Source: JAABUE01 sp037440925 (GTDB lineage: Bacteria > Chloroflexota > Anaerolineae > Anaerolineales > Villigracilaceae). From it: a stretch of 64,000 bases of DNA. Shown here piece by piece: positions 48,801 to 56,947 of this stretch. Every line of letters begins with the position of its first letter. Within the stretch, counting starts at the first letter, position 1. The notes below the pieces were generated by a model that was not told the DNA's origin, searched no databases, and saw only the letters and a list, made by a program, of their open reading frames with translations. Made by a program: the position numbers and the translations under genes. The DNA lies in the NCBI GenBank assembly GCA_037440925.1, contig JBBITF010000007.1, forward strand, positions 12,874 through 76,873. Direction: 5' to 3'.

Positions 48801-49775
48801 ATGGCTAAAATCACCATGCGCGAGGCCATCTCGCAAGCGCTGATGGAGGAAATGGACCGCGACCCGGCCGTTTTCATTCTAGGCGAAGAGGTGGGAGTGT
48901 GGGGCGGCACGTATGCCGTCACCAAAGGTTTTTATGACAAATATGGCCCCGAAAGGGTTAAGGATACCCCCATTGCCGAAAACGCTATCCTCGGCGCGGC
49001 CATCGGCGCGGCGCTAACCGGCCTGCGACCAGTGGCCGAGTTGATGACCATCAACTTTGCGTTCTCGGCCATGGATTACGTCGTCAACCAGGCTCCCAAA
49101 TTGCGCTATATGTTCGGCGGACAGTTCCAGGTGCCGCTGGTCATCCGCGCCGTCGGCGGTGGCGGGCGACAACTCGGCGCCACCCACTCGCAGACGCCAG
49201 ACGCCGTCTTTGCCCACTTTCCCGGCCTGATTGTGGTCAGCCCCGGCACGCCAGCCGACGCAAAAGGCCTGCTCAAGAGCGCCATCCGCTCGAATGACCC
49301 GGTGTTGTTCCTTGAACACGCCACCATGTACCAGGTGCGCGGAGAAGTGCCGCAGGACGAGTACCTTGAACCCATCGGCAAATCGAAAATTCAACGTCCC
49401 GGCAAAGACGCCACCATCGTCACCTATTGCAAGGGGCTGGAACTCTCCATGAAAGCCGCCGATGAACTCGCCAAACAAGGCATTGAGGTCGAAATTGTAG
49501 ACCTGCGCACCCTGCGCCCGCTGGATATGGAACCCGTATTAGAATCGTTCAAAAAGACCAATCGCGCGGTGGTCGTAGAAGAAGGCTGGAAGTCCTACGG
49601 CGTTGGCGCTGAGGTGGTCAGTCGCATATACGAAGAAGCCTTCGATTACGCCGATGCGCCCATCCTGCGCGTGGCACAAAAAGAAGTGCCGCTGCCCTAC
49701 AACCGCACACTGGAGCAGGCCGCCCTGCCGCAAGTCCCTGACATTGTAACAGCGGTGAAGGAGGTGTTGAAATAA
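48801..49775 (+). CDS. pdhB: 2-oxoacid dehydrogenase E1 component, beta subunit
   Basis: 324 residues from ATG 48801 (MAKITMREAISQALMEEMDR); a GTG at 48774 would add nine untypical residues. Family segments: VFILGEEVGVWGGTYAVTKG, DTPIAENAILGAAIGAALTG, INFAFSAMDYVVNQAPKLRY, and the C-terminal transketolase domain with VEIVDLRTLRPLDMEPV. GAGGAAACT precedes the start. Its stop overlaps the E2 start by one base (TAATG). Confidence 0.95.
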   Translation: MAKITMREAISQALMEEMDRDPAVFILGEEVGVWGGTYAVTKGFYDKYGPERVKDTPIAENAILGAAIGAALTGLRPVAELMTINFAFSAMDYVVNQAPKLRYMFGGQFQVPLVIRAVGGGGRQLGATHSQTPDAVFAHFPGLIVVSPGTPADAKGLLKSAIRSNDPVLFLEHATMYQVRGEVPQDEYLEPIGKSKIQRPGKDATIVTYCKGLELSMKAADELAKQGIEVEIVDLRTLRPLDMEPVLESFKKTNRAVVVEEGWKSYGVGAEVVSRIYEEAFDYADAPILRVAQKEVPLPYNRTLEQAALPQVPDIVTAVKEVLK

Positions 49776-51043
49776 TGGCCGAAATTATCAAAATGCCCAA
49801 ACTCGGCTTCGATATGGCGGAGGGCACCCTGGTCCGCTGGGTGCGTCAGGTGGGCGAACCGATTCAAAAAGGCGAGATATTGGCCGAGATCGAAACCGAC
49901 AAAGCCACCGTTGAGGTCGAATCTGCCTTCAGCGGCGTTGTGCTACAACACCTGGTAGACCCTGGAACGATCGTCCCGGTCAATGACCCGATTGCGGTCG
50001 TTGGTGCGGAGGGAGAAGGGATCAGTGATCAGTTAGTAAGCAGTGAGCAGTTATCAGTGAGCAGTGAGCAGTCATCAGTCGTCAGTCATCAGGCTTCAGT
50101 TGTCGGTGAGCAATTATCAGTGAGTAGTAGTCAGTCGCCGGAAGGTGGCTTATCTCAATCTACAATCGTCCGCGCTTCGCCGTTGGCAAAGAAGATGGCC
50201 CGCGAGCGCGGCCTAGACCTGGGTCAGGTGCGCGGCAGCGGGCCGGGCGGGCGCATTGTGCGGCGGGATATTGAAGCGGCGCTGGCAAAGCCGACCGTAG
50301 ACGATAGGCCACAGACGATCGAGACCCCATCGTCCATCGTCCACCGTCCATCGTCCGTCCCTGACGAAGCCATCCAAACCACAAAACTCCGCCAGGCCAT
50401 TGGCCGCCGCCTGGTTGAAGCCAAAACTACCATCCCGCACTTCTACGTCACCCATGAGTACAGAATGGAAGCGTTGATGGAACTGCGCACACAGGTCAAC
50501 GGCTACCTGCCGGAGGGAGAAAGACTCTCGGTCAACGATTTCATCGTCAAAGGCGTAGCGCTGGCCTTGCGCGAGTTCCCCAACCTGAACGCCACCTTGC
50601 AGGGCGAGCAAATCATCCGCAAAGGGCAGGTGAACGTTGGGGTAGCCGTCACCGTCCCTGGCGGGCTGATGACGGTCGTGGTCAAGAACGCCGACCAGAA
50701 ACCGCTGCGCCAGATTTCCGCCGAAATCAAGAGCATGGCTGCCCGCGCCCGCGAAGGCAAGGTCAAACCTGAAGATGTAGACGGCTCTACTTTCTCCACG
50801 TCCAACCTGGGCATGTACGACGTGGACGAGTTCATTGCCATCATCAACCCGCCCGAAGCCGCGATTTTAGCGATTGGCTCAGCAAAAGAGACGCCCGTGG
50901 TCGAAAACGGTCAAATCAAAATTGGCTGGCGCATGAGGGCCACTCTCTCAGTGGACCACCGCGTCAGCGACGGGGCCGAGGCTGCCCAATTCATGCAGGC
51001 GCTGGCAAAATACCTGGAAGAGCCGCTGCGCATGTTGGTCTAA
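49775..51043 (+). CDS. pdhC: 2-oxoacid dehydrogenase E2 (dihydrolipoyl acyltransferase)
   Basis: 422 residues. One lipoyl domain at about 1-78 with the lipoylation site K43 (ETDKATVEVESAFSG), a linker at 83-124, the peripheral-subunit-binding domain at about 132-170 (RASPLAKKMARERGLDLGQV), a second linker at 172-197, and the catalytic CAT domain with the active-site SVDHRVSDG (H395, D399). Both linkers are made of in-frame 7-bp DNA repeats (50021-50137, 50297-50361), giving a Ser/Gln/Val-rich stretch (SEQLSVSSEQSSVVSHQ) and VDDRPQTIETPSSIVHRPSS in place of the usual Ala/Pro-rich linkers. Start codon ATG overlaps the E1beta stop. Confidence 0.93.
   Translation: MAEIIKMPKLGFDMAEGTLVRWVRQVGEPIQKGEILAEIETDKATVEVESAFSGVVLQHLVDPGTIVPVNDPIAVVGAEGEGISDQLVSSEQLSVSSEQSSVVSHQASVVGEQLSVSSSQSPEGGLSQSTIVRASPLAKKMARERGLDLGQVRGSGPGGRIVRRDIEAALAKPTVDDRPQTIETPSSIVHRPSSVPDEAIQTTKLRQAIGRRLVEAKTTIPHFYVTHEYRMEALMELRTQVNGYLPEGERLSVNDFIVKGVALALREFPNLNATLQGEQIIRKGQVNVGVAVTVPGGLMTVVVKNADQKPLRQISAEIKSMAARAREGKVKPEDVDGSTFSTSNLGMYDVDEFIAIINPPEAAILAIGSAKETPVVENGQIKIGWRMRATLSVDHRVSDGAEAAQFMQALAKYLEEPLRMLV
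50021..50137 (+). repeat. In-frame 7-bp tandem array in the E2 linker
   Basis: About 16 imperfect 7-bp units of the CAGTGAG/CAGTTAT/CAGTCAT class, translated as residues 83-121. The unit type is the same as in the intergenic arrays at 2531 and 29163. Because 3 units make 21 bases, the peptide repeats every 7 residues (SVSSEQ, SVVSHQ, SVVGEQ). Units read in the CAG-frame register are CAGTTA-, CAGTCA-, CAGGCT- or CAATTA-types, never CAGTGA-, which would read CAG TGA. Confidence 0.9.
50297..50361 (+). repeat. In-frame 7-bp tandem array in the second E2 linker
   Basis: Units GACGATA/GACGATC-type, then CCATCGT, CCATCGT, CCACCGT, CCATCGT, CCGTCCC (50327-50361). Translated as part of VDDRPQTIETPSSIVHRPSS between the subunit-binding and catalytic domains. 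A different heptamer from the first linker. Confidence 0.8.
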
Positions 51044-51055
51044 AACACACCCAAA

Positions 51056-51088
51056 CGTCCCGAAGGTTGTACGCAAACCTTCGGGACG
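51056..51088 (-). terminator. Terminator between E2 and rubrerythrin genes
   Basis: Perfect 13-bp stem CGTCCCGAAGGTT / AACCTTCGGGACG with a 7-base loop. On the minus strand it is followed by TTTGGGTGTGTTTT, so it more likely ends the rubrerythrin transcript; the plus side lacks a T run. Confidence 0.7.
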
Positions 51089-51094
51089 ATTACG

Positions 51095-51592
51095 TCAATC
51101 TACCTGCACAAATTTCTCCGGCTTGGTGCCGCAAATCGGGCAAGCCTCGGTCGGTTTACCGAGTTCGATATAGCCACAAATCGGACAAAGATAGAACTCG
51201 CCTTCCAGGTCTTTGCCCTGACGCACGGCTTCCAACGCTTTGGCGTACAATTGAGCGTGAACCTGTTCGGCTTCGACCGCGTAACCAAACATGCGCTTGG
51301 CCTTATGCGCTTCGGTTTCAGCCTGCTCTACCATAGGCGGATACATCTTGGTGAACTCGTAGGTTTCGCCCTCAATAGCGGCTTGCAAATTTTCAGCCGT
51401 CGAGCCAATCCCATCCATCGCCTTCAAATGCCCCTCCGCATGGATGCGTTCCGCCTCAGCAGTCATTCGGAAAAGACGGGCAACATTTTTGAAACCGTCC
51501 TTTTCAGCCTGTTTCGCAAAGGCGCGATATTTCTGATTGGCCTGACTTTCTCCTGCGAACGCTTCTTTCAAGTTGTTCAACGTGTTGTTCAT
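51095..51592 (-). CDS. Rubrerythrin
   Basis: Non-haem di-iron peroxidase that protects anaerobes from hydrogen peroxide. 165 residues. The four-helix domain (about 1-125) carries the iron ligands in AFAGESQANQKYRAFAKQAE (ExxY), AEAERIHAEGH (ExxxH), and EVEAEQVHAQ-type segment AVEAEQVHAQLYAKALE. The C-terminal rubredoxin domain has two CxxC pairs (FYLCPICGYIELGKP, ACPICGTKPEKF). The ATG at 51592 follows AGGAGGTTGCT, a strong ribosome-binding site. Indicates an anaerobic or microaerobic lifestyle. Confidence 0.96.
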   Translation of the reverse strand: MNNTLNNLKEAFAGESQANQKYRAFAKQAEKDGFKNVARLFRMTAEAERIHAEGHLKAMDGIGSTAENLQAAIEGETYEFTKMYPPMVEQAETEAHKAKRMFGYAVEAEQVHAQLYAKALEAVRQGKDLEGEFYLCPICGYIELGKPTEACPICGTKPEKFVQVD

Positions 51593-51702
51593 AGCAACCT
51601 CCTGTTGATTACAACTATACAGGAACGTTCCCCCTTTGGGTACTGAAATTTATCCTGTTTTTGCCCTGCTACCCCCCCTTTTTTTTAACATCATCTCTGG
51701 CG

Positions 51703-52551
51703 TCAGGCAGCCAGTAGCGACTGTACGGCTGCAAATCCCAGCCCATTGGCGCCCAAATGCGTCCCAATGACAGGCGTAACATTCAACATCAAAATATCGC
51801 GTGGCAAAGAGCGGCCCATTTCTTCCATCATGCGCTTCAAAAATGCGCGCGCCCGCGTTTCGGCGCCTGTGTGCAAGATAGCCAGCCGCTCCAGGGGAGC
51901 GCACGAACGCAGCAGGCTGGACAAGCGTTCGTTAGCCTGCTCGGTGGTCCGAACGGCGCCCAGCGCCTTGACTACCCCGCTTGCCAATTCGATGACCGGC
52001 TTGATAGACAACAGCCCTCCCAGCGCGGCCACCGCGCCCGGTACGCGCCCGCTCCGCCGCAAATTTTTCATCGTATCCAGGGCAGCATACACACGCAATC
52101 GTTCCTGCACCCATCGTACAGCCTCAAGCGCCGCCTGCAACCCTTTCTCCGCGACTTCGGCCGCTGCCAAAACCTGAAATCCCGCCCCCAGCGAGAGCGA
52201 GCCGCTGTCTACCACGGTGACCTGGCCGGGAAAATCCATGGCTGCCTGTCGGGCAATGTTGACAGTGGTGGTCAATTGCGCCGCTGCATGAATGGACAAA
52301 ATATGGTCATAGCCTCGCTCGAATAAATGCCGGTAACAGGCAGAAAACTCACCCAACGAGGGCGCAGCAGTGGTAGGGAAGACCTTCATACCCGGCAACT
52401 GCGCATAAAAAGTCTCGCGCGAGATTCCCTTCCCATCGGCGTATTCTTTCCCCTCGATGATCAACAGGGTGGGTACGACCTCCACGCCGAATTTCTCGAT
52501 GAGGTCTTCAGGCAAGTCAGAGGTCGAATCGGTGACAATCCCAATTTTCAT
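51703..52551 (-). CDS. DegV/FakB-family fatty-acid-binding protein
   Basis: 282 residues of the DegV fold, which binds a fatty acid and presents it to kinase FakA. Landmarks: MKIGIVTDSTSDLPEDLIEK, the FPTTAAPSLGEF stretch with the carboxylate-binding Thr, and the end with VTPVIGTHLGANGLG (conserved His). The usual SxLSGT-type signature is replaced here by SIHAAAQLTTTVNIA, which would change the head-group pocket. The neighbouring upstream gene is a FakA homologue on the same strand, supporting a FakA/FakB pair. Start ATG 52551. Confidence 0.9.
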   Translation of the reverse strand: MKIGIVTDSTSDLPEDLIEKFGVEVVPTLLIIEGKEYADGKGISRETFYAQLPGMKVFPTTAAPSLGEFSACYRHLFERGYDHILSIHAAAQLTTTVNIARQAAMDFPGQVTVVDSGSLSLGAGFQVLAAAEVAEKGLQAALEAVRWVQERLRVYAALDTMKNLRRSGRVPGAVAALGGLLSIKPVIELASGVVKALGAVRTTEQANERLSSLLRSCAPLERLAILHTGAETRARAFLKRMMEEMGRSLPRDILMLNVTPVIGTHLGANGLGFAAVQSLLAA

Positions 52552-52647
52552 GATGAGAATATCTCTTTTGTGTACTTTGTATTGGAACTTTCATTTTCTT
52601 TGAGCCTTGGTGTCTTTGGGTTGAGATTTTCTGTTTTTACAAGGAGG

Positions 52648-54330
52648 TCATTCAACAGAAATAATGAAAAGATAATGCGGCTGACCGCCATCCTGCACTT
52701 CGATCTCCTGCCTTGGATACACTTCGCGCACTTTATCGGCAATTCGGTTGGCTTCTGTGATCGTCAAATCTTCGCCGTAGAACAGCGTAATCAACTCTTG
52801 TTGAGCGGCGTCGGCCTTTTCGAGCAAGCATAATACGGCCTCTTCTGCCGAGGCGGCCGAACAAACCAGTTTTCCGTCCAATAAGGCAATGACCTGGCCT
52901 TTTTCGACGTTCACTCCATCTATTTCTACGCTGCGCGTAGCAATGGTCACTTCGCCCGATTTGACCAGCGTCAGCGACTTATTCATCTTCTTTGCCACTG
53001 CCTCTAACTCGCCATTGGGATCGAGCGCCAGCATGGCCGCCAGTCCTTGCGGCACAGTACGGCTTGGCACCACGATTACCTCTTTGACCGTCACTTCTTT
53101 AGCCTGATTGGCAGCCATCACAATGTTTTTGTTGTTCGGCAAGATAATGACCTTGTCTGTTGGCAAGTTTTCGAAGGCAGCCAGGATTTCCTGTGTGCTG
53201 GGATTCATCGTCTGACCGCCCTCCACAATCGCCGCCACACCTAAACTAGCAAAGATGCGGCTCAGACCCGGCCCCGGCGAGACCGTCACCACCGCGATTT
53301 GGCCCGGCTCAATGTTGGCCAATTCTAATTTATCGCCTCGCGTCCGTTGGTCAATTTCATCCATTTGCGCTACAAGGTTTTCCATGGCGACTTTGGTAAT
53401 CGTTCCCAATTCCATAATGTAATCAATCGGCCGGTAACGATTCTCCAACGGCACGTGGATATGCATCCGATACATGCCATCGCCTTCTCCCACCTGAATA
53501 GAGGTGCCCATCTCTTCCAAGCGGCCATAGAATGACTGCAAATCCAGTTCGCCTTGCGGATAAAAATCCACCACCACCTCGAAATCTTGTCCTTCCTCTA
53601 CTTCTTCCATGGCGCTCTCCAAATTCATTGCCGAAAGAGGCTGCACGCTTACCAGCGGGGTATCTAAAGGCAGACCGTAGATGTGGCGCAACATTCCTTC
53701 CAAAATAAAGAACAACCCCTTGCCGCCCGAATCCACCACCCCGGCTTGCTTGAGGACCGGCAACAACTCTGGCGTGCGCTGAACGGATTCATCGGCGGCT
53801 TTCACCACCCTCTCTAGGAGCTCAATCGGGTCTTGCGTGAACTGGAAACCTGCTTCCGCGGCTGCGGCCACATCTTTGGCGACGGTTAAAATCGTCCCTT
53901 CCACCGGACGAACGACGCCCTTGTAAGCCGTATCGCGCGCCTCGGCAAAGGCCTTCACAAGCGACGGGCCGTCTAACACCTCTTTGCCTTGTAATCCACG
54001 CGAAAAACCACGCCATAACTGCGAAAGAATCACCCCCGAATTTCCACGCGCGCCCATCAACGCTCCCTGTGAGACTGCTGCTGCCATTTCGCCTATGTTA
54101 CGATGTCCCAGATTGCTGACTTCATTATAGGCTGACTGCATGGTCAAAACCATATTGGTACCGGTGTCTCCATCTGGCACAGGGAACACATTCAACGCAT
54201 TGACCGTCTGCTGATTGGTTCGTAGCCAGGTCAGGCCGGCCTCAACCAGGCGCTTGAGCGCCTGCCCATCCATGGGCGCTTTGCGGAACTTTTCCAGCCT
54301 TTTCTGAATGTCAGGGGACTCCAAAACCAT
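52648..54330 (-). CDS. fakA: Fatty acid kinase catalytic subunit FakA (DhaL/YloV family)
   Basis: 560 residues. The N-terminal DhaL-type kinase domain (about 20-215) has VFPVPDGDTGTNM (metal/ADP binding), AVSQGALMGARGNSGVILSQ and VVDSGGKGLFFILEG; then a middle domain and a C-terminal EDD-type region (about 330-560; NLPTDKVIILPNNKNIVMAA). FakA phosphorylates fatty acids held by FakB for use in phospholipid synthesis. Its neighbours are the FakB-like gene and an Asp23-like gene (YloU), the same order as yloU-yloV in Firmicutes. ATG 54330; the next gene upstream ends 24 bases away. Confidence 0.92.
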   Translation of the reverse strand: MVLESPDIQKRLEKFRKAPMDGQALKRLVEAGLTWLRTNQQTVNALNVFPVPDGDTGTNMVLTMQSAYNEVSNLGHRNIGEMAAAVSQGALMGARGNSGVILSQLWRGFSRGLQGKEVLDGPSLVKAFAEARDTAYKGVVRPVEGTILTVAKDVAAAAEAGFQFTQDPIELLERVVKAADESVQRTPELLPVLKQAGVVDSGGKGLFFILEGMLRHIYGLPLDTPLVSVQPLSAMNLESAMEEVEEGQDFEVVVDFYPQGELDLQSFYGRLEEMGTSIQVGEGDGMYRMHIHVPLENRYRPIDYIMELGTITKVAMENLVAQMDEIDQRTRGDKLELANIEPGQIAVVTVSPGPGLSRIFASLGVAAIVEGGQTMNPSTQEILAAFENLPTDKVIILPNNKNIVMAANQAKEVTVKEVIVVPSRTVPQGLAAMLALDPNGELEAVAKKMNKSLTLVKSGEVTIATRSVEIDGVNVEKGQVIALLDGKLVCSAASAEEAVLCLLEKADAAQQELITLFYGEDLTITEANRIADKVREVYPRQEIEVQDGGQPHYLFIISVE

Positions 54331-54354
54331 GCTGTTTTTTCACTCCTTTGCTTC

Positions 54355-54711
54355 TCAATCTATATTGCTGACACGCAGACCGGCTACATGCACATTGATC
54401 GTATTGACGCGCAGGCCCAACGCTTTTTCGACATGATATTGGACGGTATTGGCTACACTGGTCGCCACCGACGTAATACGTGTGCCATATTCGACGACGA
54501 TGTAGATTTCGATGTCTATATTTTCGCCGTCATAACTGACCGAAACGCCTCGCATTGGCTCGCGGGTAATCGTGTGAGCCAGGCCTTCCGCTAGATTCTT
54601 GGGAGCCAACCCAACCACCCCATACGATTCCAGCGTTGCATGGTAGGCAATCGTCGCCACAGCGCGCGGAGAAATATGGATACTTCCTAAAGATGTCGTT
54701 TCTTCGCCCAT
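54355..54711 (-). CDS. Asp23/Gls24-family (YloU-like) protein
   Basis: 118 residues from ATG 54711; AGAGG six bases upstream favours this ATG over the one at 54717. Family features: SLGSIHISPRAVATIAYHAT, GVVGLAPKNLAEGLA, IDIEIYIVVEYGTRITSVA and VNTINVHVAGLRV. Asp23 proteins are small cytoplasmic or membrane-bound envelope-stress proteins; next to FakA they are a conserved pair with unknown biochemistry. Confidence 0.92.
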   Translation of the reverse strand: MGEETTSLGSIHISPRAVATIAYHATLESYGVVGLAPKNLAEGLAHTITREPMRGVSVSYDGENIDIEIYIVVEYGTRITSVATSVANTVQYHVEKALGLRVNTINVHVAGLRVSNID

Positions 54712-54829
54712 AGTCATCCTCTGTTAGTTTAACAACTCCACTTGAAGAAGGATACGATGTGTGGTAGAATTCGCTGCCTGCAAAAACAGGCAGATCTGAT
54801 GGAATTATAGCAGGAAAGGATTGTTCAAA

Positions 54830-55015
54830 ATGGCAAAATGCGCTCACTGTGGAAAAACGACCACCTTCGGCCATAACCGCTCGTTCTCCATGCGCGCCAC
54901 CAATCGCGCGTTCAAGCCGAATCTTCAAAAAATTACGGTTTACGAGAGCAACCGAAAGGTCAAGAAGGTGTTGTGCGCCAGGTGCATCCGCACCTTGACG
55001 AAATCAGCGGCTTGA
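54830..55015 (+). CDS. rpmB: 50S ribosomal protein bL28 (zinc-type)
   Basis: Large-subunit protein bL28, 61 residues from ATG 54830 behind AGGAAAGGA. MAKCAHCGKTTTFGHNRSFS is the diagnostic start; the second pair of cysteines is in VLCARCIRTL, so the protein is the zinc-ribbon C+ form. Divergent from the Asp23-like gene with its own promoter region (54712-54829). Many bacteria place rpmB next to the yloU/yloV pair, as here. Confidence 0.97.
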   Translation: MAKCAHCGKTTTFGHNRSFSMRATNRAFKPNLQKITVYESNRKVKKVLCARCIRTLTKSAA

Positions 55016-55040
55016 TCGGCTGATTACTTTTCTCCCCACA

Positions 55041-55070
55041 CAAATCGCGGCGCAAGCCGTGATTTTGTTT
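55041..55070 (+). terminator. Terminator after rpmB
   Basis: CAAATCGCGGC-GCAA-GCCGTGATTTTG, one G-T pair, then TTTATG. It lies about 25 bases after the rpmB stop. Confidence 0.75.
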
Positions 55071-55104
55071 ATGGGGCAGAGGCAATCACCACGTTAAAGT
55101 ATTA

Positions 55105-55139
55105 CTCTTGAGAATCTATCACAACCGCAAAGATTCTGC
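55105..55139. repeat. 35-bp repeat (copy at 31261-31295)
   Basis: CTCTTGAGAATCTATCACAA ... AAGATTCTGC, two differences from the copy upstream of fmt. It lies in the 170-base gap between rpmB and rpe, which otherwise holds nothing recognised. Confidence 0.75.
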
Positions 55140-55185
55140 ACAGCGCTTGGCAAAGCGCAAACTGAAGTTTGCAGCACAACCCGCG

Positions 55186-55869
55186 CTATGATTCTGCCGC
55201 GCTTCGCAGCGCCCGGAGGCCCGCTGCAATGCCCTGAGGATGCTTAAAAACAGCCGTAGCCGCGACAAAAGCATTTGCGCCCGCCGCCCGCAGCGCTGGC
55301 ACATTTTGGGGAGAGATACCGCCGTCCACTTCCAGCCAAGCGGCAGAAGCGATCTCGTCCAGTTTGCGGCGCAGGGCGGTTACCCGCGCAATACATTCTG
55401 GTTGAAAGGCTTGTCCAGAGTAACCCGGCTCGACGCACATGACCAGCGCCAAGTCTATCAAATGCAGGACGGGAAACAACGATGCGACTGGGCTGCCAGG
55501 CTTGAGCGTGACGCCTGCCTTGCACCCCAGGGCTTTAATGCGTTCTAAGGTTCCAGGCAGGTTTGGACAGGCCTCTATATGTACGATCAAATGAGAAGCA
55601 CCCGCCTCGGCAAAGGCTTCCAGCAGGCTCTCAGGGTGAGTCACCATCAGATGGACATCCAAGGGCAGGTTCGTAGCGCGCCTACAAGCCGCCACAATCA
55701 AAGGCCCCATGGTCAAATTAGGGACGAAATGACCGTCCATCACATCTACATGGATCCAATCTGCGCCGGCCGCTTCGCAGGTTTTCAAGTCCTCGCCCAA
55801 TTGCAGAAAATTGGCAGATAAGATGGAGGGGGCAAGGACAATTGCTTTCTTGTCGTTCATGGGGGTCAT
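55186..55869 (-). CDS. rpe: Ribulose-phosphate 3-epimerase
   Basis: TIM-barrel enzyme converting ribulose-5-phosphate to xylulose-5-phosphate. 227 residues. Landmarks: APSILSANFLQLGEDLKTCE, WIHVDVMDGHFVPNLTMGP (metal-binding His and Asp), LDVHLMVTHPESLL, a somewhat unusual MCVEPGYSGQAFQPE in place of MSVNPGFGGQxFIP, and LEVDGGISPQNVPALRAAGA. The start ATG overlaps the kinase stop by four bases (ATGA), so it is co-translated with the Ser/Thr kinase gene. Confidence 0.95.
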   Translation of the reverse strand: MTPMNDKKAIVLAPSILSANFLQLGEDLKTCEAAGADWIHVDVMDGHFVPNLTMGPLIVAACRRATNLPLDVHLMVTHPESLLEAFAEAGASHLIVHIEACPNLPGTLERIKALGCKAGVTLKPGSPVASLFPVLHLIDLALVMCVEPGYSGQAFQPECIARVTALRRKLDEIASAAWLEVDGGISPQNVPALRAAGANAFVAATAVFKHPQGIAAGLRALRSAAES

Positions 55870-56900
55870 CGAATGGGCGGATTATAAGCGAAATACACCC
55901 ACATCCAAAACGGGATTAATCCGCCTACTGCAATGAGCGCCAGCAAGCCCAACGCCACCGACAGCCAGTCAATGTCAATCGGAGCAGCGGGGGAAACGGG
56001 TTGCGCTTCAGGCATAGGTTCAGGCTGATAAACGGTAGCCGTTTCCGGCGTCAGCGTGAGCGAAGCGGGGAGTTCGGGCTGCGTTCCAAAGCGCATCAAC
56101 ACTCGTCCCAATTGATCAGCCGTGCGGTATCGGGCCGAAGGTTCTTTGGAAAGCACCTTTTCTACGATTTGTTCGAGCGGTTCGGGAATATCGGGCAGGT
56201 ACTCACGAATGGGCGCCGGCGGCATCTCTAAGTGCATACGCGCCAATTCCTCGGGCGTGAAGCCGTTGAAAGGCAAGGAGCCGGTCAACGTCTCGTACAA
56301 GACGATGCCCAGCGAATACACGTCCGAGGCCGGGGAGGGGGGTTCTCCAGCGGCTTGCTCAGGGGAGAAATACTGCGGCGAGCCCCACACTACGTCGCTG
56401 TGTTCGTCAGGGTGGATGGTTGCCAGGGCGCGGGCAATGCCAAAATCGGTCACTTTCAGGCGCTTGTCGGGCGTGACCAACATATTGTGAGGTTTCACAT
56501 CACAATGGACCAAACCGGCGCGGTGAGCGTAGCCAATGCCGGCGCAGGCTTGCACGATCAAAGGAATGGCTTCTTCGATGGGGAAACGCCCGCGTTGTCG
56601 GAGCAGAGTCTTGAGGTCCGAGCCGGGGACGTGTTCCATAACGATGAACAATTGCCCCCGATCCAGCCCAAAGTCATGCACTGTGACGATGTTGGGATGC
56701 GAGAGGTTGGCCGCTGCGCGCGCTTCCTGGCGAAAGCGCTCCTGGAAGGACTGGCTGTTGGTATAATCGGCGCGCAAAATTTTGACAGCCACATAACGTT
56801 CCAGCATCAGGTCGCGTGCGCGGAACACCTCGGCCATGCCGCCAGAGCCAAGACGCTGCAGGAGTTGATAACGATTGTTGAGGCGTCCGCCTTCTTGCAT
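55866..56900 (-). CDS. Membrane-anchored Ser/Thr protein kinase
   Basis: 344 residues. Hanks-type kinase domain at about 10-270: glycine loop LGSGGMAEVFRA, ATP-binding K40 in VAVKIL, catalytic loop VHCDVKPHN (H132-C133-D134, so a non-RD kinase), DFG at 152-154 and GSPQYFSPEQ. A Pro/Glu-rich linker follows, then one membrane helix at about 316-338 and a short outer tail; no PASTA domains. TATAAT ends 6 bases before the ATG, implying a leaderless transcript. The next gene is rpe. Confidence 0.92.
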   Translation of the reverse strand: MQEGGRLNNRYQLLQRLGSGGMAEVFRARDLMLERYVAVKILRADYTNSQSFQERFRQEARAAANLSHPNIVTVHDFGLDRGQLFIVMEHVPGSDLKTLLRQRGRFPIEEAIPLIVQACAGIGYAHRAGLVHCDVKPHNMLVTPDKRLKVTDFGIARALATIHPDEHSDVVWGSPQYFSPEQAAGEPPSPASDVYSLGIVLYETLTGSLPFNGFTPEELARMHLEMPPAPIREYLPDIPEPLEQIVEKVLSKEPSARYRTADQLGRVLMRFGTQPELPASLTLTPETATVYQPEPMPEAQPVSPAAPIDIDWLSVALGLLALIAVGGLIPFWMWVYFAYNPPIR

Positions 56901-56906
56901 GGGGCG

Positions 56907-56912
56907 ATTATA
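56907..56912 (-). promoter_or_regulatory. -10 element of the kinase gene, leaderless arrangement
   Basis: TATAAT on the minus strand, six bases (CGCCCC), then the kinase ATG at 56900. The divergent lipid-kinase gene has its own TATAAT at 56932-56937, 10 bases before its ATG. Confidence 0.55.
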
Positions 56913-56947
56913 TCATTTCCAGGGTAGAGGGTATAATCTCTGTCATT

